The notes beneath the pieces were generated by a model that worked only from the letters and a program-made list of their open reading frames with translations, ran no database searches and was not told the DNA's origin. Made by a program: the position numbers and the translations under genes. Shown here piece by piece: positions 12,241 through 25,900 of a stretch of DNA of 64,000 nt (position 1 is its first letter; each line of letters starts with the position of its first letter). Source of the stretch: Promerops cafer (lineage: Eukaryota > Chordata > Aves > Passeriformes > Nectariniidae); NCBI GenBank assembly GCA_013398275.1, contig VZSE01001826.1:372001-436000 (forward strand), written 5' to 3'.

Positions 12241-15000
12241 GCACTCCCAGCTCCCACCCCCATTCCCTTTATGTGGCCATTTACGGCCCTCCTCGCAGCA
12301 TCCTTGCAGCAGGACTGTAAATTGTTTGTACTGCTCGTGGGGCTGATATCTGCTCTGCCGCTGCCCGAGGTGGCCGCGGGTGGCTCCACCTCAGCAGAAA
12401 ATCCTGGGAAATCGCTTCCCTTTCTTTGCAAGCACATCTTTCTCCCTGGAGCGTGGGGAGCAGAGGCAGCAGCACACAAAGTGTCCTGTCTGAAGTTACA
12501 GAGCAGCTGAACCTCACTTTCCCCCCCAAATCTGAATTTTCCAGGGCAGACGCCGGAGCGCTCCCGAGCCAGGGGGCTGCAATAACTTTAATTTCATCCC
12601 CGTTCCCTTGTGCCTGTTGAAATTAAGCTCAGCTTGGCAATGGGAAGAGGTCCATGAACTCCCACCTTTGCTGAGTCTGGGACACCTGGACCCATTTTAG
12701 TGATGACCAGGGGAAAACAGCAGGGAAGGCCTGGGGATTCACAGCCAATAGAAACAAAATTATTTCTGCCAGAAACAACCTTGCTGGCGACCAGCAAACT
12801 ATTTATATTGTCAGAAACAGGATGAAGAAAACAAAAGGTTAAGTGTTGCTGCTTTCCCCTTACAAATCTCCCAGCAGAAGTGGAAGCTGAGTGCAGACAG
12901 AGTGATTTAGGGTCACAGAAAACAGATAAATAGCACATATGCCAAACAGCAGAGGAGAAATAGCACCAGACCAGCACAAGCATAAATGAGCCACATTAAA
13001 GAAGTGGCTCATTGCATTGCCCTAGTCCTGCATTTCTTTGCTTTGCCCCATTATTACTGCTCCAAAAAGCCAGGATTTTTAGTCACCACAGTGAAATTCC
13101 AGACAAGAGACTAAGAATTGTTCCATCAATTAACATGATTTTAGGAAGCAGTCTACGTAATGATAACAAAGCACAACTGCCTTGTTTTAAATATTCAAAT
13201 AGCAAATATTCAAGCAAAAAAACCCCTAATCCTAACCCTATGCATCCATAAACGTGGGCCAGGCAGAGGTGTCTCCCTTGGAAGCACACACAGGTTTTGA
13301 TGTTATGGCCCAAACACGGCTGGTTGGGTTTTGGAGTTTATCAGAAGCCTTTCTTCCCTTGTGCACACAAAGAAAATAAAGAAAAACACTTGCACAGTTG
13401 AAAATGGGACAAACTGGGAGGTTTCTTGCCCCACATGCTGCTGGTCCTGAGAGGGTTGTACCCAACCCTCCAAGCAGTGAATGAAAACCTCCAGGAGCCC
13501 AGAACAGCCACAGCTCCTTCACACAGATTTTGGGAGATGCCACAGCCCCTCTCACACCTTAATTCCTCCTGTTTACCCAAATCTGTTGCAGCAGGACCTC
13601 ACATGTAAAAGAATAATTCTGTAGAAAATCCATTTCTCCAAACTCCACTGCAGCAGCAAGACTCATCTTTGTCCCTGGAGCAGCAGGAGATGTGGTAGCC
13701 ACAGAGGCACCAACTTTCTGCAAAGCATGCAGTGACAATCTCACATGGAAATCTTCACATTGTGGGGAAAAATAAAAGTATTCTGGGGGAAAAAAAAAAA
13801 AAAGTACTTTTACTAGATGGATTTAATTTTTCTTTAAAGCATACAAAAACAACCTCTGTATTTTCCCCAGAGAAACAACTCTGTGTTTAATTTTAGGCTT
13901 CTCTCATAAAATATTAAATGGACAAAGAAATCTGTTTGAAATACTTTGATTTTGTTGAAATTAAATATTTAATTTGACTCAAAATATTGTCTCAGATTTT
14001 TTTTTTAACCTTTGAGAGTGGTTTCATTTGAGAAATCAAGACTTGCAGGGGTTTTCATGCAAACAGATCTGCTTTCTGCTATCCCCAGTAAGGACTCATT
14101 CACTTAATTTCTCTCCACCAGAGTTACATGGCTCATTAAAAAGAGACAGAAATATTGGTCCCACACCAAGGATGAAGCTGAAATAACTTCGATGGGGTCC
14201 TTTGAAACAGCTGAGCAATGGTGAGGGAGAGATTTGAGGTTGGGAAGAAGAAAACTGAGAAGAAATACAGAAATATGCATGTGAAGAAAAACAGTATTTC
14301 CCACTTTGATGAAAAATCTGAGCGTTTTGAGGTCTATGCACAAAGACTCCAGCAAAGTTGACTGCCAGTGACATGAGACAGGGGAGCAAATAAAACCCCA
14401 CCAAACTCCCAGGTAGGAAGAGCTGTTTGGCAGCACAGAAAAGCAACTTTCTGTACAGAAGCGAGGGAATGGGAGGAACTGGTCTAAGGGATTAAAAACA
14501 CTTAATTCCAGACAAACTCCTGAGATTTAGACCTTTCAGTGAGGAAATTCGACAGAAGAAAATATCCTGATTCTCCTGGCCAGTCCCAGTACACCCAAAG
14601 CATTGCTCTCATCCTGGCAATGGGGTAGAGGCTTCAAGCTCCACTGGTACCAGTGTGGGGATTTACACTGAAAAAAATCCCTCAGTTCATTCCCAGCAAA
14701 GTCCTGGTTTGAATCATTTCAATATCCTTTGCCCTCAGGGGGAAAAAAGTTGGAGAAAGTCCTGAAATCATGTTTATATCGCTTCCAACATGCAATTTAT
14801 TTTCCTCCCTCAGCTTGGAGGGAATTTGTATCCTGAAGCTTAAGCTGAGTGCATCTGTCCAACTCCAGCCAAAGCACAAACCCCAGGCTCAGCTCCCAGA
14901 CCCAGCCTGGACCAAATCAAAGGGTTCAGATGGCACAGCCTGTTCACTCTGGATATTTGGAATTATGATTGACCAGCCTCATCTGGGCCAACAACGATAC

Positions 15001-15031
15001 TGATATTATTATTACTATTATTATTATTATT
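15001..15031. repeat. (TAT)n microsatellite
   Basis: Imperfect trinucleotide repeat of about ten ATT/TAT units. Confidence 0.9.
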
Positions 15032-15365
15032 TCTGTATCTACATCTTTAATGTTTTCCAGGATGTCAAATACATCTCCTGCTCAGTTTTACTGCTTAGTC
15101 TCTGCATTTTTCAGCTCTGTGATAAATGAGGTGGCTGAGTGCTGGGCATATCTCCAGACTTCTGAAGCTGTCATATCATCAGAACTGAAGAAATAACTCC
15201 ATGCTGGGGACAGCACAAAGAATCCAGTCTCCCCACAGCTCCCCATGTCTCTGCTCCCAGGTTCTCATTACACAGCTGTTAAGTTTTTATTTGGTCATTT
15301 CATAGAAAAAAAAAAAAAATCCCAGAGCCAGAAAATTACAGGAGAATTTGGACTTTCCTTCCCTA

Positions 15366-15489
15366 AAGCCAGGCTGGACAGGGCTTGGAGCAACCTGGTT
15401 TAGTGGAAAGAGTCCTGCCCACAGCAGAAGTTTGGAACTAAATGACCTTCAAGCTTCCTCCCAGCCCAAACCTTTCTCTGATTCCATGG
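15366..15489 (+). mobile_element. CR1 LINE 3'-end fragment
   Basis: Carries the classic CR1 tail wording: a 'ctggacagggcttggagcaa' run, 'cctggtttagtgga', then 'ttggaactaaatgacc' and a degenerate 'tctgattcc' end. This is a 5'-truncated copy, as most avian CR1 copies are, in plus orientation. Confidence 0.85.
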
Positions 15490-16229
15490 AGAATCAAGTT
15501 TCTAACCATGGCTGCTGAGGATTTTTTCAAAAGGCAACACTCAAAGCTGAAAATTGAGGAGCAAAAAATAAAAACAGAACTATGATGGTGAGGGGGGAAA
15601 AAAAATCCAAAAGGACACTGCACAGATTAAATGGCAGGAGTTGTTTTGGTCAGCACCACCAAAGTGTTCAGAATGGGCATTCCTGAGGGATTATCCAGGA
15701 CATTTGGGGTGGGCACTGGGGTTTGATAACTCCTGGCAGGAACAACCCAAGGCAGGATGGTGCTGGACATACTGAAAATGGGGCTGTGGAGAAAAGCCCC
15801 AACAGTGTCCATCTCACACAGAGGGGAGAAACATGGAAACTCATTCTGATTTGCTCCTCCTGTGTCTCCATCCCCCTTTTCAGCCTGTTCAGGTTCATTA
15901 GTCAGGCCACCAGAGTGTGAAGAGCAGCTTTGTCCAGCTGGAGAAGCCAAGTGAAATTGCCCAGGATCTTTCTGCCTTCCACGCGTGGGGATCCTCGTGC
16001 TGCTCTCAGCTCCAGCCCATCCTTCCCCTGCCACCTGCTTCAGAGAAGGGAATCTCTGCTTCCCTCCACCTCCTGGAGGCTCAGAGCTGCCCCAGTGTCT
16101 CCATGGGGAGATCCATCAGGTGTTTTAGGATCAGCCAAGCTTGTGGATAAAGACAAGGATGTGGTGGATCACTGGGAAAAGCTGTTGAGACACAAGTCAT
16201 GGGCGAGACAGTGTCACAGCCTGGGAGCT

Positions 16230-16364
16230 GTGGATGCCCACTGGAGAGGCTCCAGAACCATCTGGACACAGTCCTGTGCCTGGGATGACCCTGCTTGAGC
16301 AGGGAGGTGGGACCAGAAGATCCCACCTGGGGTCTCTTCCAGCCTGACCCATCCTGGGATTCTG
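16230..16364 (+). mobile_element. CR1 LINE 3'-end fragment
   Basis: Contains 'catctggacacagtcctgtg', 'gatgaccctgcttgagcagg' and a 'tcttccagcctgaccc...gggattct' end, diagnostic of CR1 3' UTRs. The 5' limit is uncertain. Related wording may begin near 16.14 kb. Confidence 0.85.
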
Positions 16365-19300
16365 ATCTCAGCAGCAACCTCACTCAAGGAAAGCTCAAAA
16401 GGGGATCCAGGAGTATTGAGCTGCTCCAGGGAGCACCCAGCCCCTCCAGCATCAGGCTCTGATGGTGCCCTGTGACATTCCAAAGCTTTTGCAGAAGGAA
16501 ATGCTCCCAGAAAACCCCAGACAGGAACAGATTGACTTCCAACACACACAAAATTATATTTAAAAAAAAGGGGAAAAAAAAAAAATCAGAGCCAGCAGCT
16601 TGAACACAAGCCTTGCATTTGCAATTCTGATTCTCTAATACGAAACAGCTCCCAACTGGGGGAGGGGTAGACAGGAAATATTACAGCAATGTTATTTTGT
16701 TACACTAATTACCAATAATGGCACATACTAGACTACCAACCACAGTCAATTCATTTTGAAAGCTATATAATAATGTTTAGGATAAGGAATTAATTTTTAT
16801 AGCCACTGAAGCAGATTTACTCCTACTGTAATGCTGATTTATTACAAATTAAATTTCTTAACTCCAGAAGTTTCCTTGGAGAGCCTCAGCAGGACCTTGG
16901 GGGGACATACCTGGATGCAAGGGGGGAATTTTGGCAGCATTAAGGTTCAGGTCAGAGTGCCCAGACCATTATTAATCCTGCAGCACACAAGCCTGCTTGG
17001 ATGTACCCACCTTGATGGGCAAATTCAGCCCCACAGTGTGCACACAATCACCCACTGGATGATTTTTCTCAAGTCAACTCATTGTGGCAGGCTGGGTTTT
17101 AAGTAAATTTTTTTTATTGCATCATTTACAAAGGTAAAATTTCAGTACTACAAGGGTCTGTTGTTTTCTTTTTTTTTTTTCCCCAGTGTAGAGAATTCCA
17201 TAAAAGATTCATAAAGTGAAAACTTTGAAGTATAGTCAAGAAGATATACTCATTAATTTACGAAAACATCCCTGGTGTCAATTATTGACTGTGAAGAGGT
17301 TCAGATTGTCTCTTCCACGCAGGAGCTGCTGGCTCAGACTTTGTACAGAGCTGAGGGCAAGGCTGGGCCTGGGCACAAGACCAAAGAGGGAGAGTCCTGG
17401 GCAGGACTTCAGACAGGGACTGTGTGATCATTCCTGACTGAAATCATTTATGAAATGATTGGGATAAGTTCACTTTCTTCATTCTGCTCATCAGCATCGA
17501 TCACTAGGGCCATGACTGTCTGCATAGGAAGTCTCCAGGGCCTTCTCCTGCAGGTAATTAACTGGGCTGATCTTGAAAGAGCTTCCCTCCAGCTCTGGAG
17601 ATGTGGCTGGCTGTGGGTGGGTGGGTAGGTGGATGAGGACAGGAACCAAAGGGATGGCTGGGCTGAGCTCTGCATCCTCCAGAGAGAGGAGATGCATCCA
17701 TTCTGCCTCCAGGGAAGGAACAGCCACTGTTCCCTGAGTGCTTGGGATGCCCAGAGCAAACACAGGGAGGGTACAGCAGACGGTGGGAGCAGAGGCTTGG
17801 GTTTTGGGATCCATCTCTTTTGGGTGTGCAGGGAATTTCGTGGTGTCTCACAGGGAACATACATGGCCAGAGAAGGAGCTACACATCTGCATGAACCACA
17901 GCAAGGGACTTCTGATGGGACCCAGCCCTGGGACCTTCATCACTAAGAAAACCCAATGGAAAATGTTCCTGCTATCCAGCCAAAATATTCAGTAAAATAC
18001 ATTCAGTGAAAAATATTCAGGAAAACACCCACAGATGGGCCCCCACCAGGGAGCCTCTCAGGGCACCGGTCAAGGACTAAGCCGTGGGCAGCTCCTCCTC
18101 ATCTGCATCTTGGAAAAGGGCCCCAGCCTGCCAATCCAGCTCTTGACATTGCTATTCCTTTAAAAGGAGCCACTTATTCAGCCTGAGCCTTCCAGCAGCT
18201 CCAGCGACAACTGGCAGCCCAGCCCAGCAGCCGAGGCAGCGGGGGGCTTGCAGTGGTTTCTAAACATCGTCTCCACACCATCTGATGTGTGCAGGCACCA
18301 AACAAAACCCCAACTCGAATTCCTCAGGAGAAAGGACAAGGAAGCTGGAGCTGCTCCAATTCCCGTCCTGGCTGGAAGCAGCTCCTGGTGCGCAGACGCA
18401 AAATCGCTGCAAGAATTTGTCTGATTTGTCTGATGCCGTTTCCACGTTTGGTATTGCGGGGTTGGTTTTGTTTTGTTGAGGTTTTTTTTTTTTTTTTTTA
18501 AATAACGCTTCTAGAGATCCCACCGCTTTAAGTTTCGTCCTGGGAGGGAGATGCAGAGGGAGGAGAGTCATTAGCTCATCCCCAGCGCCTGGCGAGGACA
18601 AGGAGAAGGGAGGAGGGCTTCCCTATGCTAATCCTGCATCTCCCACCGATGCTTTCCTGTGCTGCAGGATAAATGAGACTTCCCTAATTCTTTCCCCGCT
18701 GCAAATAAACAGACGGGGAGCCTGCACCATGCGGCTCTCACTGCCCTATCCATCACCGCGTCCCGACTGTAGGTAGCGGTGATTACAGCTCATTATCGGC
18801 AATTACCACCGCGGAGCTCGTAGGTGTTTTCCCCCAAGAACTTTCAGCAGCTCCAAAGCTCTTTGAAGGTTTCTTTCTGAAGAATGGCGGTAGGAAATCC
18901 CTTCTCCTCTGCCCAGTAGCCAGACCTTCCTTCCAAAAGCCGTAGCCATCAGACACCACTGCTCAATCACGAAAAATAACTGGGAAAAAAATCGCCAACC
19001 CCGTGAGCCCGAAGGATCGGCGATGCACCAGGTCTGCGCTCTGGGCACAGCTGGTTGGTGGGGAACACGTCTGCTCAGGAGGACTTTTTCTCTCTTTTGC
19101 TCCTCAGAAAGCTTCTCCCGTGAGCAAGCCGGTCTCCCCCTGCCCTTCCTCCAAACCCGGAATGTAATTCCCACAAAAACCCCCACACAACAGAAAAGCA
19201 CATGTACAGTGGGTGCTCTTCCCGCATGCAAAGTACGGCGGCAGCGGACTGAGGGATGGACCCTTTGAGAAATTCATATGCCAGCCTTCCCACTATAGCA

Positions 19301-19470
19301 ATTTCATTCTGTCTTTGTAATTGTCTGATATTACATTGTTCCCTGCCAGAAGATTAATTAGCTAGTCTTACCCTCCAACATACCATCCCTCTGCAACCCT
19401 CAAGGAGCTGGAGTGGTGCCAAGTTGCACGGATTTGCTATTCTGGCTGGCAGCTGCTACTGTCGCTGCAG

Positions 19471-19474
19471 AAAA

Positions 19475-19506
<32 letters not shown>

Positions 19507-19540
19507 ACCCCCTNAAAAAAAGGAAGAAAAAAAAAGCCTC
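19471..19540. repeat. A-rich low-complexity tract with an ambiguous base
   Basis: Two long A runs separated by short CCC interruptions, with N at 19514. Length and sequence here are likely unreliable in the assembly. Confidence 0.9.
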
Positions 19541-21242
19541 CTTTTGTTCCCAAGCAGCAATTGCTGTGCCAGCTGACCCCGGCCCTCCCAAAGTCACCAC
19601 CAACGAGGTGGCCAAGTGTCAACGCCACGGGCCGGGCTGCGCGGAAAAATAGAGGAGTAGCAGGAAGCGGAAATTAAAGATTTAAAAAAAAAAAATCAAG
19701 CAAAAAAACTCCCCCCACAGCCAACGCCGAGCGCTCCCCACAGCCCGAGCCCCTGCCTGGTGTCAACACTCACGCTGGCTGAGCACGGCTGTGCTGCGGC
19801 CGCGAGTGACGAGGGACAGGCCGTGAGAAGGGTGAGGTGACATCCCAGCATCGACACCAACATCAGCATCCCGACATCGCCAGCCCTCATCCCAGCCCAG
19901 AGCCACCCTCAGGCCCCGGCCCACGCTCAGCCCGTGCCCCAGAGGAGAGGGCAGTGGGGAGCCACCACCCCAGCCGGGGCTGCTGCCACAGCCGCTCTTG
20001 GCAGGGAGCCCAGCCTGGCACCGCTGTGGATCTGCTGCTTTTGTTCCCTCTCATCTTCTGTCCTCACACACACACACGCTCTGGAGGTCTCCATCTTACC
20101 CTAAACATGGTGCCCAGGCAGGTGGGAGATGCGTGGCTATGAGCACAACACAGCTGTGGTCACCATCCCAACGAGCTGTGGGGCCACAAGGGTTTTCCCT
20201 CTTTGGATAGGGGAGGAGAGCCCAAAGACTGGGAGGTAAAAGCCTGAAAAATATAGTCACCCATCTAAACTGATGCACGCCACAAAGCCAACTGACAAGC
20301 ACATCATCTTTCCTTCCAGACAGTCCTCAAAAAGTTCTGTTCTGCTAAAGTCACCCCAGCCCTTCACGCTTGCTGGGTGATTTGCTGGTTTGCCCCATCA
20401 GCACCACAGAGCTCTCCAGCCGTGTCCCACCAGGGCAGCAGCACAGGGTAGCAAGGTGTTTTCAGCAGAGGAGGCACCACAAGTGCCAGCAAGTCACGTT
20501 TAAGGTAAAAAATGAAGAAAAGGAGAGCAGGACCCCTGCAACACCAACAGACACAGCTACGAGCAGTGAGGGATGTACTGGACCCCGTACAACCCAATGG
20601 GATTTGGTCCCCAAAAACCACCGAGACAGACCAAACCTGGCAGCTTTGCCTCCTGTCCCTCATGAAGCTCAAAAGGAGGCCAATTTGTGATTAATTTTTT
20701 TTTTAATTTGGGCTGCTGTTGCAGGAGATCAGCCTTCCTCCCCAGCACACAGAGCCCAGCTGGCCGGGGACTGGCACGGGGACAGGGAGCTGCGTTTGCT
20801 GGGCACCAGGAGCCCTTTGAAGCCCCCCGTTCCCGGGCTGTGGGAAACGAGCCCATGCTGTCACGGGGGCTAATTAAGCTCCTCCACTAAGACAGCAGCT
20901 CTAGACTGTCTCAGCACCCGCCTTAGCTGGCAGCCCCCCTCCTCGGGTGCTACGGAAACGGGAATTAAGCGGTGATGAATGCAGTATTAATTAATTAAGA
21001 GAAGATGCACACGAAGGGGGTGGGAGGCAGGGGGTCTTTGCACTGTGGAAATTACCCAAGGAGGGGCCCGCCGTAAATTTGTTTTTTATTGTTTTTGCTC
21101 GGGAGAAGGCGCCAGGGAGGACCCGTGTGCCCAGGCAGAGGGAGTGACCCGCTGGCACCAGACCCGCCCGTCCTTCATCGCCGAGGAAAGGAGGATATCC
21201 CAAAAAAATGACAGGGGAGGGAAGAGGCACCCGCGGCTCCAC

Positions 21243-21253
21243 GCCGCCATCTT
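21243..21253 (-). promoter_or_regulatory. YY1-type site
   Basis: The minus strand reads AAGATGGCGGC, the full YY1 consensus. A second AAAATGGC core follows at about 21298-21305 on the plus strand. Such sites usually sit at promoters or enhancers. No transcript start can be shown here. Confidence 0.5.
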
Positions 21254-21273
21254 CTCCCACTGCGGAGGCCGAA

Positions 21274-21291
21274 TGCAAAATCAATTTTGCA
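21274..21291. repeat. 18-bp inverted repeat
   Basis: Arms TGCAAAAT and ATTTTGCA are perfect reverse complements around a 2-bp CA centre, forming a dyad that could bind a dimeric factor. Confidence 0.9.
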
Positions 21292-22689
21292 CACTCCAAA
21301 ATGGCTGTTCGGGAAGGGTTTTTTGCTCTGGAGAGGTTAATGGGGAAGCTCAACCGAGCTGATGCCGGGGGGATGGATGCTACTTCTCAGTTTGCATATT
21401 GAGATTGTTTACACACATGATTAGCTAATATATTAAGCTTCTTAAAGGAAAAAAAAAAAGAAGATGGCAAAGCACATGGTTTAGTTTTGATTTGCATTCC
21501 TCACCCACTCTCTCCATCACAATGCACCACCCGGAGAAGAGCAAGGACTTGGCCATCGCTGCCAACAGCTGGCTTTTGGGGAAGGGAAACAAAGGGTTAA
21601 AATTCCATCAATCACTGCAGTGTCCAGCGTGGTTTGGCACATCCAGACTCACATCACAGCACCTCAGGTAAACGCTGGTCCCCATCACGCAAACTGGGGC
21701 AGCTCAGCCTGCTCAGAGGTGAGTTTTGGGTGGGTACTCAGCAGCCCGGGGTGGCCAGACCCTGACCTCCGTGGGAAGGACAAGATCCCTGTGGGAAGCC
21801 TGCTCTGCCAAGCCTTGGCCAGGGGCAGCGGGGTGCCAGGGACAGGTGAGTGCGGGCTGCAGAGCCCACGTGCAATGGGAAGTGCTCAGCACTGCAGCTT
21901 TTCCTCTGCATGACTGCTCCTGCGGGCTGGGTGTGGTTTCAAGTCTTTTCTGTCTCAAGGCTGGAGACAAACACCCTGGAGATAACCAAGGCTTTGTTTC
22001 ATCACCAGAGAAACTCAGCTGCAGAGCCAGCTGGCACTTCCCTGGGCTAACAGGACAGAGACCATCGTTCCCTAATCCAGAGACTTTCTGGGCATCTCCA
22101 GGACACCCCTGCCAGGTATCTCACATCCAAACCTGACTGTTTTCTCACTCCTCACATCACACACACTCCTGGCAACACAAACCAAAGGTGTGGCTGTGCT
22201 TCCAGCAGCTCCACAGACCCATCTCTGTCTCCCAGGTTATGCCAGTGTTTAACTGGTTTCACTCAGCACTTCTCCATGCAAACTTCTAATCCTGAACGAT
22301 CTCAGCAGCGTGACTGCTGGGAGGTGTTTTAGGGGACCACTTTTAAACACCAGGCTGCATGCTCAGACCCTTCCTTGTGCTGCTCCTCCAACCCCGAGCC
22401 TATGCTGCAGACTCTGTTCCTGCATCCCTGCTCTTGGACCAGCTTTTTGGGATCCTCCAAGGACAATGCCCTTGCACATTCCCAAACACGCTGGCAGAGC
22501 TCTTCCAGCTCACCATCCTTCTCCTCTGACGTGGATTTAAAACCACTCTTCTCCTTTGCTCCATTTTTTCCCTGCTACAGGAGTAATCCCCCCTTCCACA
22601 GCCAGGGATCACAGCAGCCACCCCACCAGCAGCTCAGCTGCTCTTGTCTCCCCTCACGTTCCTCCCCAGCTCTCACCACCCAGGGTGTG

Positions 22690-22960
22690 TTATTTATACA
22701 ACATCTCTTAGCATTGACTTCAACACAACTTTTTCTTTAATTACTTGCATTAAAAATAAAAATGGCCACCTATGCGAGCTACTGCTCTCATTACAGTATC
22801 AGTCCTCCAGCTAATTAATATCTGTTAGCTTTGGCTTATGCACCAGGATGCCTAAATCCAAAGTACACAAGGCTGCCAAGTGACTTTGCAAACAGGAGCA
22901 CTTGCCTTGAAGAAAGAATCACGTTACCCAACTTCTCCTATGCAATTCCCCATAACCTTT
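22690..22960. promoter_or_regulatory. AT-rich candidate conserved non-coding element
   Basis: Unique AT-rich block with TTAATTAC, TAATTAAT and TTTGCA-type cores and no transposon hallmark. Function is inferred only from composition. Confidence 0.25.
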
Positions 22961-25900
22961 ACTTTCAAGGTCTTAGAAGAGAGAAGGAAAGCTCATCCAG
23001 CTCAAAAGAGACTGCAGTGAAACCAAAGGGGAGACCCAGAGGAAAGCAAAGAGAAACACATCTCCAGAAGAAAGAGAAACACCATCTTTGTACCCCACTC
23101 TGCTGTGCTCACACAGGCCACGTGGGAAAGACTGAGTCTGAGAAAAAACCTGCCAGCAGCTCCCGAGCCTCTCCCAGAGTGCACACACACTTCTCCAGCC
23201 CGTGGAGAAGGGAAGGGAGCCCAGTCACAGCAGCCATCCCTCCCTCCACGGTGCTGCGGGACTGCCGCGGCCGCCAGAGACGCTGCGCGGGTGACAGCAG
23301 GGCCAGAAGCCTCGGGAGGGTTACGCAGCACGGTGACAAGCAGAGGAGCCCCCCCAGGGGGAGGTAAGGCCTGGCAGGGTGGGAAGGAGGGTGCAGCCCT
23401 CCTGCAAGCCCCCCGAGAGCTCCCGAGTGTCAGCGCATCCAGCCCAGCCCAGGGCGGCGGGTTTGGAACTGATTAAAAACGGAAAAGCCTTATGTAAACT
23501 TAATGCATAATTAACCTGAGCAACGCACTCACAGGAGACATTATTGAGGTCAGGGAAGCATTAGAGCCACAAAAACAACTCTGCCAGCAGATGAGGGATG
23601 AGAACATCCACTGGTAAATTATTTGAGTACTCCTCTAATGCAAGGGATAAAACCTGCTGGATCCTAACTGGGACAAGCCTCTCCTCCAGGCAGATTATAG
23701 CAGGTTTCTTGGATCCTACCCCAAAACATTGGATGGGAAAGGCCAGAAAGGAGAGCCTGAGGTGGACAAGCCCTTTTGAGGTTTTCTGTCCATGTCTGGT
23801 CTCCAGCAGGGAGGATTCCTGCCCTACTGTGTGTGTGTGTCCATGAGTGGGACACTGAGGTGTGCACGAGCCACCCTTGGCTGTCCTTGCACTTAGCTGA
23901 GACCACCAGCCCACACAGGGAAGATTCATCTCATCCCAAGTGCAGGTCCCTGGGAGGTGGATGGTCCTTGGGAAGTGCTTGTCCCCACAGGTGCCCTGGA
24001 CACCACGTGTGGATGGGAGATGCCTTGGGGTGCTCACCAGGCTGCACTGGTGACACACCCCTGGATCCAGGGGGCCCCAGGAAGGCTTTGAGTCTGGGCA
24101 AGGATGGATGGAAGTGCTCCCTCTCCGTTTTCACTTCCTGCACGTTCCTTTGCCCCTGCCTCACACCTCTGTCACAATTCCACGGTGCAGAAGCACCTTT
24201 CAGACCCTCCCGAATGGTGTTTGGGGCTCCAAGGCCCCAGTGCTCTTCCTGATGCCAATTAAAACCACAGGAAAGCCTCCCATTTGCCAGGGTCCATAAC
24301 CAAACACCCACAGGCATTGCCCTCTCCTCCCCTCCCCTCCTGGCTTGCTTACAGCCACAGCAGCTGCTCCCCCATTCCCACTTTTTAAAAACCCGTACTA
24401 AACCAGGGTCTCTTTTGCCAAAATCCAGTAAAACAGACTTCATGAAACACTCCATGGAGGCCAAGGGCTGCCTTTCCCAGGCTGCCCCTCTCTCAGAAGA
24501 TCACCATGTAAATACTTGAGGCTCCCTCTGGAGAGAGCCAAGGGCTTTATTGGCAGCTCTGCTCCCAAACATCCCACAGCACAATCCCTGTGCTTGGGAT
24601 TACCACAGGGGTTTGTGGCAATGGATTCACCTGGGATGAGCCCTCTCACCCCCACCTGCCCTTGGGCAACATCTCTGATGCTTCCAGCACACACAGACTG
24701 GGGGCAGTGCCAGGAGCTCTGTGGGGCAGTGCCAGGCTGTCTTCCTTTTCCAAACAATCCAAAATAATAAACCAGAATGTCCAAATAGTTCATTTTACAG
24801 CTAATATAGTGATAATTGGATATAATAAGCTTGGAGTCCTTGTATGTGCAGAAAACAAATATTTTAAGTGTGCCAGGCTTCACTTGCTGAAGTGCCTCCC
24901 TGCCCCTCCAAGGGGAAGAAAGGCTCCCTTGGGAAGGAGGGATGCTCTCAGCCCACCAGACTCCAGGAGAAATGCAAACACCAGCTGTCCACACCTGCTG
25001 AATACAGCAGCAGTGACAAGGCAGAACACGCTCAGGGCCAGGCGAGACGAAGCCTGATCCAAACCCAGCTCATCCCACCACGTGGCACAGTCCTGCCTGC
25101 TTCCACAGGACAGGGCAGATGGAAGCCTGGAGCCCGAGGGCTGGATCATTCCAGCTGTTCCACGGTGGAACCCTCAGCCCTGTGAGGGGGCAGGCACACC
25201 AACAAGGTGATGGACCCCACGTGGGAAGGCAGCTCAGAAGGGGAAGTTGGTGACAGCCCAGGGAGCCCACAGAGCTGCAGTGGTTGTGGCAGTCAGGGCA
25301 GGTCCTTTACAGCCTCCAGAAAAGCCAAGTTTCCATCTGTTCCCGTTAATGCTTGGAGTCTGCACTTCCACTGCAGGAGATGAGAGCCTGGAGCAACCGG
25401 GTCCTTCAAACCGGCAGAAGTCCTGCAAAAGCAGGACACTCATGACTCATTTCATCCTTGTTTCCTTCATCCTCCTGCACAGGGCCTCCCATTACACTTA
25501 AAGAGGGTTTGTGGCATGGCTGTCACCCAGATTCCCGCTGTAAACTCCATGGAAGAGCCTTGACAGGCACAGCATCCATGGCTCTGGTGTACTGAAAGGG
25601 AAATCTGGCTGCTGCTGGCAGCACAGGACTTCTGGGATGCAGCTCCCTCACCTATCAAGGAACAGGATAAAACAGCCCTTCCTCAGCTCACAGAGGTGCT
25701 ATAATTCATACCTGACACTCGCAACATTCCTTGGCAACCCCTGGAAAAGCCATTAGCACCAGAGGGGAGGTGAGGCCACACTCTGCCACCTCTGTCTGTC
25801 CATGTGCAGCAGGTGACTGCCGCCAGCTCGCCCAACATGTGAGACTGAAAATGAAACAACTCTCATTTGCTTTCTGCTGCTTTCCAAATGACATCTTGCA

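Larger units (their letters stand above)
6335..15365. other. Gene-free sequence with candidate regulatory sites
   Basis: No exon or RNA gene recognised. Within it are a perfect CTCF core motif (8229-8242), a short tandem repeat (9789-9821), homopolymer tracts (10608-10626, 13790-13803), and AT-rich TAAT-bearing blocks at about 8.55-8.64 and 11.76-12.24 kb. These blocks resemble conserved non-coding elements. Confidence 0.55.
18600..21460. promoter_or_regulatory. CpG-richer zone, candidate enhancer or distal promoter
   Basis: CpG is visibly more frequent here than in the flanks, notably at 18700-19040, 19720-19830 and 21060-21260. AT-rich homeobox-type cores (TTAATTAATTAA near 20990) lie within. 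A YY1-type motif (21243-21253) and an 18-bp inverted repeat (21274-21291) lie near the right end. No spliced exon could be recognised. The assignment is compositional. Confidence 0.3.

Noticed and set aside
13217..13242. Telomere-like CCCTAA units
   Set aside because: Only two or three imperfect units; too short for an interstitial telomeric repeat.
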